Part shown: positions 43,734 through 54,921 of the stretch, one piece after another
Position numbering within the stretch: position 1 is the stretch's first letter
Layout of the letters: the number at the start of each line of letters is the position of its first letter
Assembly (NCBI RefSeq): GCF_024055725.1
Contig: NZ_JAMXMX010000001.1
Span: 372,001-436,000, forward strand
From: Actinoallomurus spadix
GTDB lineage: Bacteria; Actinomycetota; Actinomycetes; Streptosporangiales; Streptosporangiaceae
Direction of reading: 5' to 3'
Length of the DNA stretch: 64,000 nt
Notes under the pieces: generated by a model
What the model was told of the DNA's origin: nothing
Database searches by the model: none
The model's input: the letters and a program-made list of their open reading frames with translations, nothing else
Translations under genes and position numbers: made by a program

Positions 43734-44630
43734 TCAGGGCGATGGGTGCGGGATCTCCTGGCTGGGCGCGGTTACGGGCGCGGTCAGGTCGAGCAGCATC
43801 ATGGCGTCGTGGTCGGGAGTGCCGGGTTGGGCGGTATAGACGCCGATGCGCTGGCCAGGGGTGCCTTCCAGGTACATGGGCTGGGACGTGAGCGTGACCG
43901 TTCCGACGCGGGGGTGGTGGAAGGTCTTCTGCGCGGGTTTGCGGCCGGTGACCTCGTAGCGTTCCCACAGCCGGGCGAAGTCGGGGCTCTTGAGGAGGAG
44001 CTCACCGACGAGGTTGGTCAGGTCGGGGGCGTCGGGGGCGATGCCGGCGACGGCGCGCAGCCGGGCGACGCAGCCGGTGATCTGGCGGCCCCAGTCCGGA
44101 AACAGGTCACGCGCGGCCGGGTGAAGGAAGAGGTAGCGGGCCAGGTTGCGGTGTTTGACCGGCCAGTCCTCCAAGCCCGCGTACAGGGCGAGGCCGCCGG
44201 GGTTCCAGGCCAGCATGTCCATGCTGCGGCTGATGACGTAGGCGGGGTTCGGCCGCAGTGATTCCAGCAGCAGTTTCAGGTGGGGGCGCACGGTGCGGCT
44301 CGGGGCCGGGGGCGGTTCGGGGGCGTAGCGGGCGGCCCGGGCGGCCAGCTCGCGCAGGTGCTGGTGCTCCTGGTCGTCCATGTGCAGAGCGCGGGCGAGG
44401 GAGTCGAGGACGGCGGGGCTGGGGCGGGTCTCCTTGCCGCGTTCCAGACGCACGTAGTAGTCGATGCTGATCCCGGCCAGGGTGGCCAGCTCTTCGCGGC
44501 GCAGGCCGGGAGTACGGCGGATGCCGGGGCCGACGGTGAGGCCCACGTGTTCGGGGCTGGTCTGGGTGCGGCGGGCGCGCAGGTAGCGACCCAGCTCAGC
44601 GCCCTCGCTGTTCGCGCTCTGGGATGCCAT
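43734..44630 (-). CDS. MmyB-like XRE regulator (module 4)
   Basis: The 298-residue protein starts MASQSANSEGAELGRYLRARR and has TPGLRREELATLAGISIDYYVRLERG (residues about 40-65). The MmyB ligand domain follows, ending QKTFHHPRVGTVTLTSQPMYLE. It is the fourth such regulator, divergent here not from an SDR but from a zinc alcohol dehydrogenase gene 394 bp away. The 22-bp motif at 44677 is shared with module 1. Confidence 0.93.
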   Translation of the reverse strand: MASQSANSEGAELGRYLRARRTQTSPEHVGLTVGPGIRRTPGLRREELATLAGISIDYYVRLERGKETRPSPAVLDSLARALHMDDQEHQHLRELAARAARYAPEPPPAPSRTVRPHLKLLLESLRPNPAYVISRSMDMLAWNPGGLALYAGLEDWPVKHRNLARYLFLHPAARDLFPDWGRQITGCVARLRAVAGIAPDAPDLTNLVGELLLKSPDFARLWERYEVTGRKPAQKTFHHPRVGTVTLTSQPMYLEGTPGQRIGVYTAQPGTPDHDAMMLLDLTAPVTAPSQEIPHPSP

Positions 44631-45024
44631 GACTCCAGTCTCACCCGCTGGGTATCCGCTGCGCAGACGGGAGGGGGGCCCTGTCATTACCCCTGAAGAT
44701 CCCGGCCTGCCACCGCGGAGCAATCCGGGCAAAGGTGAATGAGGAAGACAGGAAGACGCCGTCCCATCGCCGGCGCCCGGGCTCCAACCGGCACGACCTG
44801 CCGGACCGGGCGGAGGTGAGGGGGCAGGCAACGCCACCAACCGGAGAAGGCGAGATGCGGTACATCAAGCTGCGTGACCTGGCCACAAGCTCAGCAGCTC
44901 GCCGCCTCCCGCAGGGGACACGCACACCGAGGCTCAGGCACGGATGCTCGAACGCTGATCCCACCCCGGCACGCCGCGCTTCTCGTGGCGCCACCCCACC
45001 CCCTCGTTTGGAGTAACACCTCTT
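44631..45024. other. 394-bp gene-free region between module 4 regulator and dehydrogenase
   Basis: It contains the module motif at 44677-44698 and, at 44855, an ATG with GAGAAGG ribosome site and a start (MRYIKLRDL) like aldo/keto reductases but no further homology. The rest shows no domain. Part of the region is probably a leftover of a deleted reductase gene. Confidence 0.45.
44677..44698. promoter_or_regulatory. MmyB-module promoter motif, copy in module 4
   Basis: This 22-mer (GGCCCTGTCATTACCCCTGA plus AG) is 17/22 identical to that at 15409-15430 in module 1, and is placed 47 bp upstream of its regulator. Together they suggest a shared recognition site. Confidence 0.5.
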
Positions 45025-46053
45025 ATGCGCGCAGCAGTGATGTACGGAGCCGGCGACGTTCGCGTCGAGGACCGGCCCGACCCGAAGATCGTCCAGCCGG
45101 CCGACGCGGTGGTGCGCACGCTCGCCGCGTGTGTGTGCGGCAGCGACCTGTGGCCGTATCAGTCGATGCCCGCCACCGACACCGGTCGTCCCATGGGGCA
45201 CGAGTTCCTCGGCGTCGTCGAGGCGACCGGCGCGGACGTGACCGGCCTGAGAACCGGTGATCTGGTCGTCGCCCCGTTCACCTACAGCGACAACACCTGC
45301 GACTACTGCGCCAAGGGCCTGCACTTCTCGTGCCGCAACGGCGGCCGGTACGGTTTCGACGGCGTCGACGGCGGGCAGGGCGAAGCGGTCCGCGTCCCCT
45401 ACGCGGACGGCACTCTGGTGAAGCTGCCGGTCGCCGCCGATTCCGCGCTGGTGCCGTCACTGCTGGCGCTGTCGGACGTGATGAGCACCGGCCACCACGG
45501 CGCCGTCACCGCGGGTGTCGGCCGCGGTGACACGGTGCTGGTCGTCGGGGACGGCGCGGTCGGCCTGTGCGCGGTGATCGCCGCCAAGCGGCTCGGTGCC
45601 GAGCGGATCGTGCTCGCCGGCCGCCACGAAGCCCGCACCGATCTGGGTCGCGAGTTCGGTGCCACCGATGTCGTCGCCGAGCGCGGTGAGGAGGGCATCG
45701 CCCGCATTCGCGAGCTGACCGGTGGCGTGGACAAGGTGATCGAGGCCGTCGGCACCCGCCAGGCCCTGGACACCGCGCTCGGCGCGGTCCTGGACGGCGG
45801 CACCATCAGCCGCCTGGGCGTCCCCCAGTACGAGCAGGGGCCGGTCGGCCCGGCCGAGTTCATGCGCAACATCACCCTGACCGGCGGCGCCAGCCCTGCC
45901 CGCGCCTACATCGAGCAGTTGCTGCCCGACATCCTGGACGGCACCATCGCCCCTGGCCGCGTCTTCGACCGTACCTTCACCCTCGAACAGGCCCCGGACG
46001 CCTACCGGGCCATGGCCGACCGCCAGGTGCTCAAGGCCCTCATCCGCCCCTGA
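45025..46053 (+). CDS. Zinc-dependent alcohol dehydrogenase (MDR family)
   Basis: The 342-residue protein has the catalytic-zinc ligands Cys37 (VCGSDLWPY) and His59-Glu60 (GHEFLGVVE). The structural-zinc lobe is only partial: NTCDYCAKGLHFSCRNGG keeps three cysteines. The NAD motif VLVVGDGAVGLCAVIAA (about residues 168-184) is clear. Reactions are NAD(P)-linked alcohol/aldehyde conversions. GGAGT stands 10 bp before ATG 45025. It is divergent from the fourth MmyB regulator. Confidence 0.93.
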   Translation: MRAAVMYGAGDVRVEDRPDPKIVQPADAVVRTLAACVCGSDLWPYQSMPATDTGRPMGHEFLGVVEATGADVTGLRTGDLVVAPFTYSDNTCDYCAKGLHFSCRNGGRYGFDGVDGGQGEAVRVPYADGTLVKLPVAADSALVPSLLALSDVMSTGHHGAVTAGVGRGDTVLVVGDGAVGLCAVIAAKRLGAERIVLAGRHEARTDLGREFGATDVVAERGEEGIARIRELTGGVDKVIEAVGTRQALDTALGAVLDGGTISRLGVPQYEQGPVGPAEFMRNITLTGGASPARAYIEQLLPDILDGTIAPGRVFDRTFTLEQAPDAYRAMADRQVLKALIRP

Positions 46054-46295
46054 CCTCGCCTCCCACCCGCGCAGCGAAGGACATCCCCGCCATGCGGTAC
46101 GTGACCTTGAACAACGACCGGTTCCTGGCGGTGATCGCGCCGGCGTCACCGAACCGCAGTCGAGCGGAGAACCCGTTGTCGGCCTCGACCTTGTCGGCCG
46201 CGCCGTCACTCGGCGCCGCCGTACCGGCCCGGTCTCCTGATGGACGGACGGTCAACGGCGGCGACCCGGCGCGTGGGGCGGCCCTGGGCGCGGTT

Positions 46296-46994
46296 TCAGG
46301 CGGGTGGCCGCGGGTCTCTGGCAACGTCCAGGCCGGTCAGCAGGAGATCGAGGCCGATGATGAACTGGTCCCGGTCGTCGTGGTCGCGCAGGTCCCCGGT
46401 CACTCGTGTCAGGAAGGGATGCTCGGCGGGATCGAGTCTCTCCCAGTGTTCGGCCGTCTGGTCGAGGAAGGCATCACGGCTGGGGACCGCGCCGCCGGCG
46501 GGACCCGGGACGATGATCTGGGCGCTGACACCGGTGACGTAGTAGAAGATCGCGGTGGCGACCGCGAACCGCCGATCGGCGGGCAGCCCGGTTCGCGTGA
46601 CGAGGGTGCCGATCCTGTCCAGCAGACGCAGCGCGTTGGCCAGCGTGGGAGGCGCGGTGACGTGGGAGGCCGCCCACTGGTGCCGGTCCAGGGCATCGAA
46701 CACGGCGATGGCGAGCGCCCGCAACTCGGCCCCGGCACCGGCCGCGGGTCCCGGTGCCGCCGTGAGCGCGTCACCGAGCACCCGATCGGCGGCCAGGGCG
46801 ACGAGTTCGTCCTTGTTCGCCACATGCCAGTACAGGGCTCCGGACCCGGTCTTCAGCCGTTCGGCCAGCAGCCGGAAGGTGAATCCCCGTTCGCCGAACT
46901 CGTCCAGCAACGCGACGGCGGCGCCGACAACGATCTCCTGGGAGAGGGCCTCGGCACGCCCTCCGGCAGGCGCCCTTCCTCGTGTCCGCGGCAT
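46296..46994 (-). CDS. TetR/AcrR-family regulator (TetR-like C-terminus)
   Basis: The 232-residue protein has an N-terminal helix-turn-helix (ALSQEIVVGAAVALLDEFGERGFTFRLLAERLKTGSGALYWHVANKDELVALAADRVL; the SGALYWHVANKDEL recognition helix is diagnostic), then a TetR_C-type ligand domain. ATG 46994 is chosen; a TTG at 47009 is possible. It converges on the alcohol dehydrogenase gene, and its target is not clear. Confidence 0.9.
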   Translation of the reverse strand: MPRTRGRAPAGGRAEALSQEIVVGAAVALLDEFGERGFTFRLLAERLKTGSGALYWHVANKDELVALAADRVLGDALTAAPGPAAGAGAELRALAIAVFDALDRHQWAASHVTAPPTLANALRLLDRIGTLVTRTGLPADRRFAVATAIFYYVTGVSAQIIVPGPAGGAVPSRDAFLDQTAEHWERLDPAEHPFLTRVTGDLRDHDDRDQFIIGLDLLLTGLDVARDPRPPA

Positions 46995-47165
46995 GCCCCC
47001 ATTCTGCAATGCCCGTGCGGAGTGGGGGCGAAGCGGCTCACGGCGCCGAGACCGGCCGGACCATCCGATGACGAGGCCGCCGGCCCCCGAACCTCATGAG
47101 GGCCGGCAGGATCCGTTCCAGGTTCGGTGCCGGTGCCGGTGCCGGTGCCGTGGTGGCGGACGTGG

Positions 47166-48803
47166 TCAGACTATGCGGGCACAGAGGGTGCGGCCCCGGA
47201 CCTCCCAGTGGACCCTTCTGCCTCCCTGCGGGCAGGCACCGCTGGTGAACGCGGTGATACGGAGGACGAAGTCGTACTCCCCCGGAGCGGAGCCGGCCCC
47301 GCACGGCCACGACGTCATCAGATCCGTGTTGCTGATGGCGACCGAGTTCTTCTCCTCACCCTTTGTGGCCAGGAAACAGTCACCCGTGTGGAACTGCCGC
47401 TGCACGCAGAGGGTGATCTCGTTCGGTTCCTTGCCGTAGCTCCACCACAGTTCCCCGTCCAGATCGGCGCCGTGCCTGTTGCACCCCAGGTCGCCATCGA
47501 TCACCTTCCACACCTTCAGGTAGGCATCGGAGCGGCCGCAGCCGACCGCGCGCGGCTTGCTCCTGCTCCACTCGCCGGACGGACGCTCGTAGGCGTCCAG
47601 GCAGTCGCCCGCCGAGATCTTCTCGAACGCCTTGCGGGTGGGATCGGAGCTGGGAGTGGGGGTGGGGGTGGCACTGTCGGTGGTGCTCGCGATCTCGGAC
47701 GGCTGAGGCGCGGGCGCCGGGGAGGTCGGGGTCTGCGAGGGAGTGGCGCCGGCCTTGGAGATGGCCGGTGCGTTTCGGTCGTCCTCGATGGCCCAGGCGG
47801 CGAAGGCGACCAGCAGGACGACCGCGACCGCGGCCGCGGCCACCGGGAGCCTCCTTCGTCCGAGCGGCGGAAACCGCCGGCCGTTCCCTGGCGCGTCCTG
47901 CGGCGGGGGCGCCAGCACCTCGGTCTCCGCCACCCGCGTGGCGATCATCGTGCTGACGGGCTCCGGCAGCGGAGCGTCCCCGCCCTCGGCGAGCGCGGAG
48001 CAACGTTCGAGGAACACGTCGAGGCCGGGCCGGTCTGCCGGATCCTTCTCCAGGCCGGACGCGATCAGCGGGAGCAGCGGCTCCGGTACGCCGGTCAGGT
48101 CGGGTTCCTCGTTGACGACGCGGTAGCCGAGGGCCTCGATCGGGCCCTCGCCGAAGGGCCGCCGGCCGGTGGCGGCGAAGGCCAGCACGGCGGCCAGGCA
48201 GAACACGTCACTGGCCGGCCCGACCTCGCGGCCCCGAAGCTGCTCGGGCGACATGAATCCGGGCGTACCGACCACGCTGGTGCGGGTGGTCTGCGAGGTG
48301 GCGTCGAGCGCGCGTGCGATGCCGAAGTCGATGATGCGGGGCCCGTCCTGGGCGAGCAGCACGTTGCCGGGCTTGAGGTCCCGGTGGACGACGCCCCGCT
48401 CGTGGATCGCCATCAGCCCTTCGGCCAGACCCGCGCCGAGCCCCGCGACCGCCGCCGCGGAGAACGCGCCGTGCTCGCCGACGGCCTCGTGCAGCGACGG
48501 CCCCGCGATGTACTCGGTCACGAGCCAGGGCGGATCGGCGTCGGCGCGGGCGTCCACCACCTGCACGGTGTGGATGCCCCCGACCCGCCGCACCGCGGCG
48601 ACCTCCGCCTCGAACCGCCGCCGGAACTGCGCGTCCTCCGCCAGGTGCGGGTGGATCACCTTGACCGCGACCGGCCGGCCGCCCTTCGAGCGGCCCAGGT
48701 AGACGCGGCCCATCCCGCCCGCTCCCAGCCGCGCCAGCAGCCGGTACCCGCCGACCTTCTTCGGGTCGCCGGCCTCGAGCGGCTTCAGTTTCTCGCTGGA
48801 CAC
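47166..48803 (-). CDS. Membrane serine/threonine protein kinase
   Basis: The 545-residue protein has a kinase domain: Gly loop LGAGGMGRVY (26-35), Lys48, HRDLKPGN with Asp142, DFGIAR (159-164) and GTPGFMSPEQ. One transmembrane helix at about 320-339 follows, then a Pro/Ser/Thr linker and an extracellular Cys-containing domain (residues about 395-545) with no PASTA repeats. It probably senses an outside signal. GTG 48803 (VSSEKLKPL) is preferred because GGGAGGG lies 7 bp before it. Confidence 0.9.
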   Translation of the reverse strand: MSSEKLKPLEAGDPKKVGGYRLLARLGAGGMGRVYLGRSKGGRPVAVKVIHPHLAEDAQFRRRFEAEVAAVRRVGGIHTVQVVDARADADPPWLVTEYIAGPSLHEAVGEHGAFSAAAVAGLGAGLAEGLMAIHERGVVHRDLKPGNVLLAQDGPRIIDFGIARALDATSQTTRTSVVGTPGFMSPEQLRGREVGPASDVFCLAAVLAFAATGRRPFGEGPIEALGYRVVNEEPDLTGVPEPLLPLIASGLEKDPADRPGLDVFLERCSALAEGGDAPLPEPVSTMIATRVAETEVLAPPPQDAPGNGRRFPPLGRRRLPVAAAAVAVVLLVAFAAWAIEDDRNAPAISKAGATPSQTPTSPAPAPQPSEIASTTDSATPTPTPSSDPTRKAFEKISAGDCLDAYERPSGEWSRSKPRAVGCGRSDAYLKVWKVIDGDLGCNRHGADLDGELWWSYGKEPNEITLCVQRQFHTGDCFLATKGEEKNSVAISNTDLMTSWPCGAGSAPGEYDFVLRITAFTSGACPQGGRRVHWEVRGRTLCARIV

Positions 48804-48949
48804 CCGCACGCCCTCCCACACGCACTGATGATCTAGAAAGCACCCTTCCACACAGAGCGACGGGCGGGAACGCCCCGCCAAGGCCGGCTCATAGGTGCCA
48901 TCGCGCGCCGGGCCTCTTCTGCTCTGTGACCGGCGCCACACGCAGTTCC

Positions 48950-48976
48950 TGTCAGCAATCGAAGCGCCGCTCCGCT
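48950..48976 (+). promoter_or_regulatory. Possible ECF41-type promoter upstream of the NDH-2-like gene
   Basis: TGTCAGC (48950-48956), then 16 bp, then CGCT (48973-48976), compares with the ECF41 consensus TGTCACA-N16-CGTC: five of seven and two of four bases match. It is 39 bp before the oxidoreductase ATG. This is weak but well placed. Confidence 0.35.
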
Positions 48977-49014
48977 CAAGTCACCGAGAGCAAGCGGACC
49001 GACAGGAGCAACCC

Positions 49015-50235
49015 ATGAAGCACCGCATCGTCGTTCTCGGCGCGGGCTACGCCGGGACCTACGTGGCCGGCACCCTGGCCCGGCGGCTGTCCCCGGCGGA
49101 CATCGAGATCACCGTGGTCAACGCCGTGCCGGACTTCGTCCAGCGGCTGCGGTTGCACCAGTTGGCGGCCGGACGGGAGATCGAGGCGCCGAAGCTCGCC
49201 GACGTCTTCGCGGGCACGGGGATACGGCTGCGCGTGGCGCGTGTCACCGCCGTCGCTCCCGAGCGCCAGGTCGTCGCCGTGGCCGACGCGGATGGCGGCG
49301 GCGAGCTGGGCTACGACACGCTCGTGTACGCGCTGGGCAGTCACGTCGCCGGCCGCGGCGTCCCCGGTGTGGCCGAGCACGCCTTCGACGTCACCGGTCG
49401 GCCCTCGGCGCTACGCCTGCGCGAGCGCCTGGACGGCCTGGTCAGGCGGCATGAAGGCGGGAACGTACTCGTCGTCGGCGACGGGTTGACCGGCATCGAG
49501 ACCGCCACCGAGATCGCCGAATCCCGGCCCGGTCTGTCGGTGGCGCTGGTCGCGCGCGGTGAACTGGGCGCCCGGCTCTCCGCCGGGGCCCGCAGTCACC
49601 TGCGCCAGGCCTGCGACCGGCTGGGCATCACCGTCCTGGAGCACACCGGCGTCGAAGCCGTCGAAGCGAAGCGAGTCCTGTGCTCGGACGGCACCGCCCT
49701 GCCATCCGACGCGACCGTGTGGACGGCCGGGTTCGCGGTCGGCCCCATCGCCGCCGCCGGCGGGCTGGAGGTCACCGAAGACGGTCAGATCGTCGTCGAT
49801 CGCACGATGCGGTCGGTCTCACACCCGAACGTCTATGCCGCCGGTGACAGTGTCCACGCCATCGGCGACAACGGCCTGCCGCTGCCGATGTCGTGTGCCT
49901 CGGCCGGCTACACCGGCCGGCAGGCCACGGAGGCGATCGTGGGACGCCTCACCGGCCGCAAGATCGCGAACCTCAAGCTGGCCTACCCGGGCAACCACAT
50001 CAGCCTCGGTCGGCGGGACGGGATCCTGCAGATGGTCGACGACGAAGCGCAGGCGAAATCGAGGTACGTGGGCGGCCGAAAGGCCGCGCGGGTCAAGGCG
50101 GGCATCCTCAGAATGTCGCTGTGGGCCGTCTCGCACCCGACCCTGGGCGTGCCCAAGCGCAGGCGCGGCCTGACCACGGCGCCGGGCGCGTACGCCGAGA
50201 TGGCGGTGGCGTACGCCGACGAGGCCGTCGCGTAG
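49015..50235 (+). CDS. NDH-2-like FAD-dependent pyridine-nucleotide oxidoreductase
   Basis: The 406-residue protein has the FAD motif VVLGAGYAGTYVAGTLARR (residues about 6-24), a second dinucleotide fold NVLVVGDGLTGIETATEIAE (about 150-169) and the FAD-contact segment VYAAGDSVHAIG (about 279-290). It resembles type II NADH dehydrogenases without the C-terminal membrane anchor, so a cytoplasmic quinone or small-substrate reductase is likely. AGGAG stands 8 bp before ATG 49015. It is 12 bp before a SigJ-type sigma gene. Confidence 0.9.
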   Translation: MKHRIVVLGAGYAGTYVAGTLARRLSPADIEITVVNAVPDFVQRLRLHQLAAGREIEAPKLADVFAGTGIRLRVARVTAVAPERQVVAVADADGGGELGYDTLVYALGSHVAGRGVPGVAEHAFDVTGRPSALRLRERLDGLVRRHEGGNVLVVGDGLTGIETATEIAESRPGLSVALVARGELGARLSAGARSHLRQACDRLGITVLEHTGVEAVEAKRVLCSDGTALPSDATVWTAGFAVGPIAAAGGLEVTEDGQIVVDRTMRSVSHPNVYAAGDSVHAIGDNGLPLPMSCASAGYTGRQATEAIVGRLTGRKIANLKLAYPGNHISLGRRDGILQMVDDEAQAKSRYVGGRKAARVKAGILRMSLWAVSHPTLGVPKRRRGLTTAPGAYAEMAVAYADEAVA

Positions 50236-50247
50236 CCGGCTTCTACG

Positions 50248-51213
50248 GTGGTCCACGTGGACAGCACCACTACTGATCGCTTCGGCATCAGCCGGTTCGA
50301 GGCCAGCCGGAGCCGGCTGGCCTCGCTGGCGTACCGGCTGCTGGGCTCCGCCGCCGACGCCGAAGACGCCGTGCAGGACGCGTTCCTGCACTGGCAGGCC
50401 GCCGACCGGCAGCGGATCGAGGTGCCGGAGGCATGGCTGACCAAGGTCGTCACCAACCTGTGCCTCGACCGGCTTCGCTCGGCACAGGCCCGCCGCGAAC
50501 GCACCGTCGGCGCCTGGCTGCCCGAACCGCTCCTCGACGGCGATCCGATGCTCGGCCCCGCCGACACTGTCGAGCAGCGTGAAACGGTGTCCCTGGCGGT
50601 ACTGACGCTCATGGAGCGCCTGTCACCCCTCGAGCGGGCCGTCTACCTCCTGCGCGAAGCGTTCTCCTACAGCCACGCCGAGATCGCCGGTTTCCTCGGC
50701 ATGACCGAGTCCGCGAGCCAGCAGCACCTCCACCGGGCCCGGCGCCGCATCACCTCCGCGCGGCGCCGGGGCGGCGGTGAAACCGACCCGGCGTCCGCCC
50801 GCAGGCTCGTCGAGGAGTTCCTCGCCGCCGCCTCCTCGGGCCGTACCGAGCGGCTGGTGGCGCTGCTCACCGACGACGCGACCGCGATCTCCGACGGCGC
50901 CGGCCTGACCAGGACGCTGCTGCGGTACGACACTCCGCAGCGCATCGCCGCCGTCGCGCGGGCCGGTCTCAAACCCACCCCCGCGAAACGGCGGCTTGCC
51001 GGCGGCACGTCCGCCGTCCACTACGCGCTCGTCAACGGCGGCCCCGCTATCCTCTTCGTGCTCGGGGACCGGGTCGTCGGCGCCGTGACGTTCGACATCG
51101 CCGACGGCAGGATCGCGACCGTGCGCGGCATCGCCGCGCCCGCCCGGCTCACCCGCCTGACCGGGGCCTGGCGGCAGTACGAGCCGGGACCACCGCTCAT
51201 CACCCAGTGGTGA
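50248..51213 (+). CDS. SigJ/ECF41-type RNA polymerase sigma factor
   Basis: The 321-residue protein has sigma region 2 (LASLAYRLLGSAADAEDAVQDAFLHW, residues about 25-50) and region 4 (LTLMERLSPLERAVYLLREAFSYSHAEIAGFLGMTESASQQHLHRARRRI, about 120-169). A C-terminal SnoaL/NTF2-like domain (about 188-290) replaces the anti-sigma factor, as in SigJ/ECF41. These sigmas regulate adjacent oxidoreductase-like genes. The last domain regulates activity. It is in an operon with the upstream oxidoreductase. Start GTG 50248 or 50257. Confidence 0.93.
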   Translation: MVHVDSTTTDRFGISRFEASRSRLASLAYRLLGSAADAEDAVQDAFLHWQAADRQRIEVPEAWLTKVVTNLCLDRLRSAQARRERTVGAWLPEPLLDGDPMLGPADTVEQRETVSLAVLTLMERLSPLERAVYLLREAFSYSHAEIAGFLGMTESASQQHLHRARRRITSARRRGGGETDPASARRLVEEFLAAASSGRTERLVALLTDDATAISDGAGLTRTLLRYDTPQRIAAVARAGLKPTPAKRRLAGGTSAVHYALVNGGPAILFVLGDRVVGAVTFDIADGRIATVRGIAAPARLTRLTGAWRQYEPGPPLITQW

Positions 51214-51276
51214 CCCGACGCCGCCGCGGCCAGGCGCAGCACCCGCGCTGAGCGAGTGAGCCGGCCGGGCGGTTCG

Positions 51277-52053
51277 CTAACCGCGATCCGCGCTCGGCCC
51301 GGTGGCGCCACCCGAGGTCGCTTCGGTTCTGGTGTAGAGGACCTCGCGCCCCTGGTCCGCGGCGCGGATGAGCGCTTCACTGACGAAGTCGAGGAATCGG
51401 GCGGCGTTCTCGAGGCGGGTGGCGGCCGGGGTGCCGGGGCCGAGGATGCCGACGCCCTGCCGTGCCGCCTCGATGATCTGGTCGTTGGACCGGGCGCTGC
51501 GGATCATCGACTGGTACCACAGGTCGTCGTCGACGACGTAGCGCTCGCGGCGGCGTTCGTCGCGTTCCCGGCGGATGAGGTCCAGACTCTCGAGGAACGC
51601 GATCGCTTTGGAGATGGACGCCGGGCTGACCTGAAGGCGCTGGGCGAGTTCAGCGGCGGTGAGGCTGCCGCTGTCGACGGTGTAGAGACAGGCCAGTACC
51701 CGGGCCATCATCTTGGGCAGGCCTGAGGCCATGTAGACGGTGGTGAGGGTCTCCTGGAAGTCGCGCACGGCGTCGGCGTCGCGCCCGTGGGGCTCGGGAG
51801 ACGCCTCCGCTCCTCGGGGCGTGGCCTGCCTGCGCCGGCGGGTGCGCTGCTGAGCGGTGCGCTGGGCCAGGTCGGCGCGGTAGCCGGTGGGGCCGCCGTT
51901 CCGCATCACCTCACGCGTGATCGTGGAGGTCGGACGGTCGAGCCGGCGGGCGATCTCGGCGTAGGCCAGGCCGTCGGCCAGCCCTGCGGCGATCTGCTGG
52001 CGATCCTGCTGGGTGAGCCTGCCTCCCGGCACCGGACCCCCTCCATGCCCCAT
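51277..52053 (-). CDS. GbsR/MarR-like regulator with IS30-like N-terminal HTH
   Basis: The 258-residue protein has an N-terminal helix-turn-helix of the kind found in IS30 transposases (LTQQDRQQIAAGLADGLAYAEIARRLDRPTSTITREV), an Arg-rich linker and a MarR/GbsR winged helix (about residues 118-175; LTAAELAQRLQVSPASISKAIAFLESLDLIRRERDERRRERY). This two-HTH build is known in actinobacteria. ATG 52053 is the start. The gene follows the UvrA-like gene on the same strand and its promoter carries a symmetrical site at 52101-52116. Confidence 0.9.
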   Translation of the reverse strand: MGHGGGPVPGGRLTQQDRQQIAAGLADGLAYAEIARRLDRPTSTITREVMRNGGPTGYRADLAQRTAQQRTRRRRQATPRGAEASPEPHGRDADAVRDFQETLTTVYMASGLPKMMARVLACLYTVDSGSLTAAELAQRLQVSPASISKAIAFLESLDLIRRERDERRRERYVVDDDLWYQSMIRSARSNDQIIEAARQGVGILGPGTPAATRLENAARFLDFVSEALIRAADQGREVLYTRTEATSGGATGPSADRG

Positions 52054-52091
52054 GGGTGCTCCACGGCGCTGCTCGATGGCCTCTGGCCCCC

Positions 52092-52121
52092 ACCATAGCG
52101 TTCACCTTTGAGGTAACGCAA
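52092..52121 (-). promoter_or_regulatory. Promoter with operator in the spacer for the GbsR-like gene
   Basis: On the minus strand TTGCGT (-35, 52121-52116) and TATGGT (-10, 52097-52092) are 18 bp apart. In that spacer lies the palindrome TTACCT-CAA-AGGTGAA (52116-52101; one mismatch). A bound dimer would block the polymerase. The regulator gene begins 39 bp downstream of the -10. Confidence 0.65.
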
Positions 52122-52169
52122 CGAGCGACCGCGAGGCCGGCCCGGCGAGCGAACCGGCTCGGAGCCCGG

Positions 52170-52205
52170 CCCTGCCGCCCCGGCGGCCGGGCCGGGACGG
52201 CAGGG
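52170..52205 (-). terminator. Terminator hairpin after the UvrA-like gene
   Basis: CCCTGCCG (52170-52177) pairs with CGGCAGGG (52198-52205), with a nested CCCGGC/GCCGGG stem (52179-52184 and 52191-52196). It lies 7 bp after the stop codon at 52212. Confidence 0.65.
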
Positions 52206-52211
52206 CTCCGG

Positions 52212-54596
<2,385 letters not shown>

Positions 54597-54680
54597 CGTG
54601 TCTCCATCTGTTGGGCGGGCCGCCGGGGTCACCGGCGGCGCCGCCTGGGGCGATCCGACCGGCTCCGGGCGGCCAGAATC

Positions 54681-54875
54681 TCAGACCGGCCGGCGGCCGC
54701 CGCGCATCAGCTCGCGGTCCGGCGGCTCGTTCACCGCACGCCACGCCTGGATCCGGCGCGGGAGGACGCGGAACCAGCGGTACGGCGTGGCCTCCTCACG
54801 GGGATCGGAACCCGTACGGGCCGGTCGGGAACGTGGTGATCGGAGACGAGACCGCGGCCGCCCGGTGCCGGACAC
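54681..54875 (-). pseudogene. C-terminal remnant of a pyridoxamine-5'-phosphate oxidase-like protein
   Basis: The frame ends YRWFRVLPRRIQAWRAVNEPPDRELMRGGRRPV*, matching the end of PNPOx-family FMN proteins (YRYFRxTPxRxQAWREANELxGRTLMRDGRWL). The N-terminal two-thirds with the FMN-binding barrel are not found upstream; the first part of this frame is low-complexity Arg/Ser. It is a decayed fragment between the UvrA-like and VOC genes. Confidence 0.55.
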
Positions 54876-54921
54876 CGCCTCCTTCGCGGCGCCGGCACCG
54901 GTGATGGCCGCGGCGGCCGGC

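Noticed and set aside
47125-47148. (CGGTGC)4 hexamer microsatellite after the TetR gene
   Set aside because: Short GC-rich repeats are common in this kind of genome; no function is implied.
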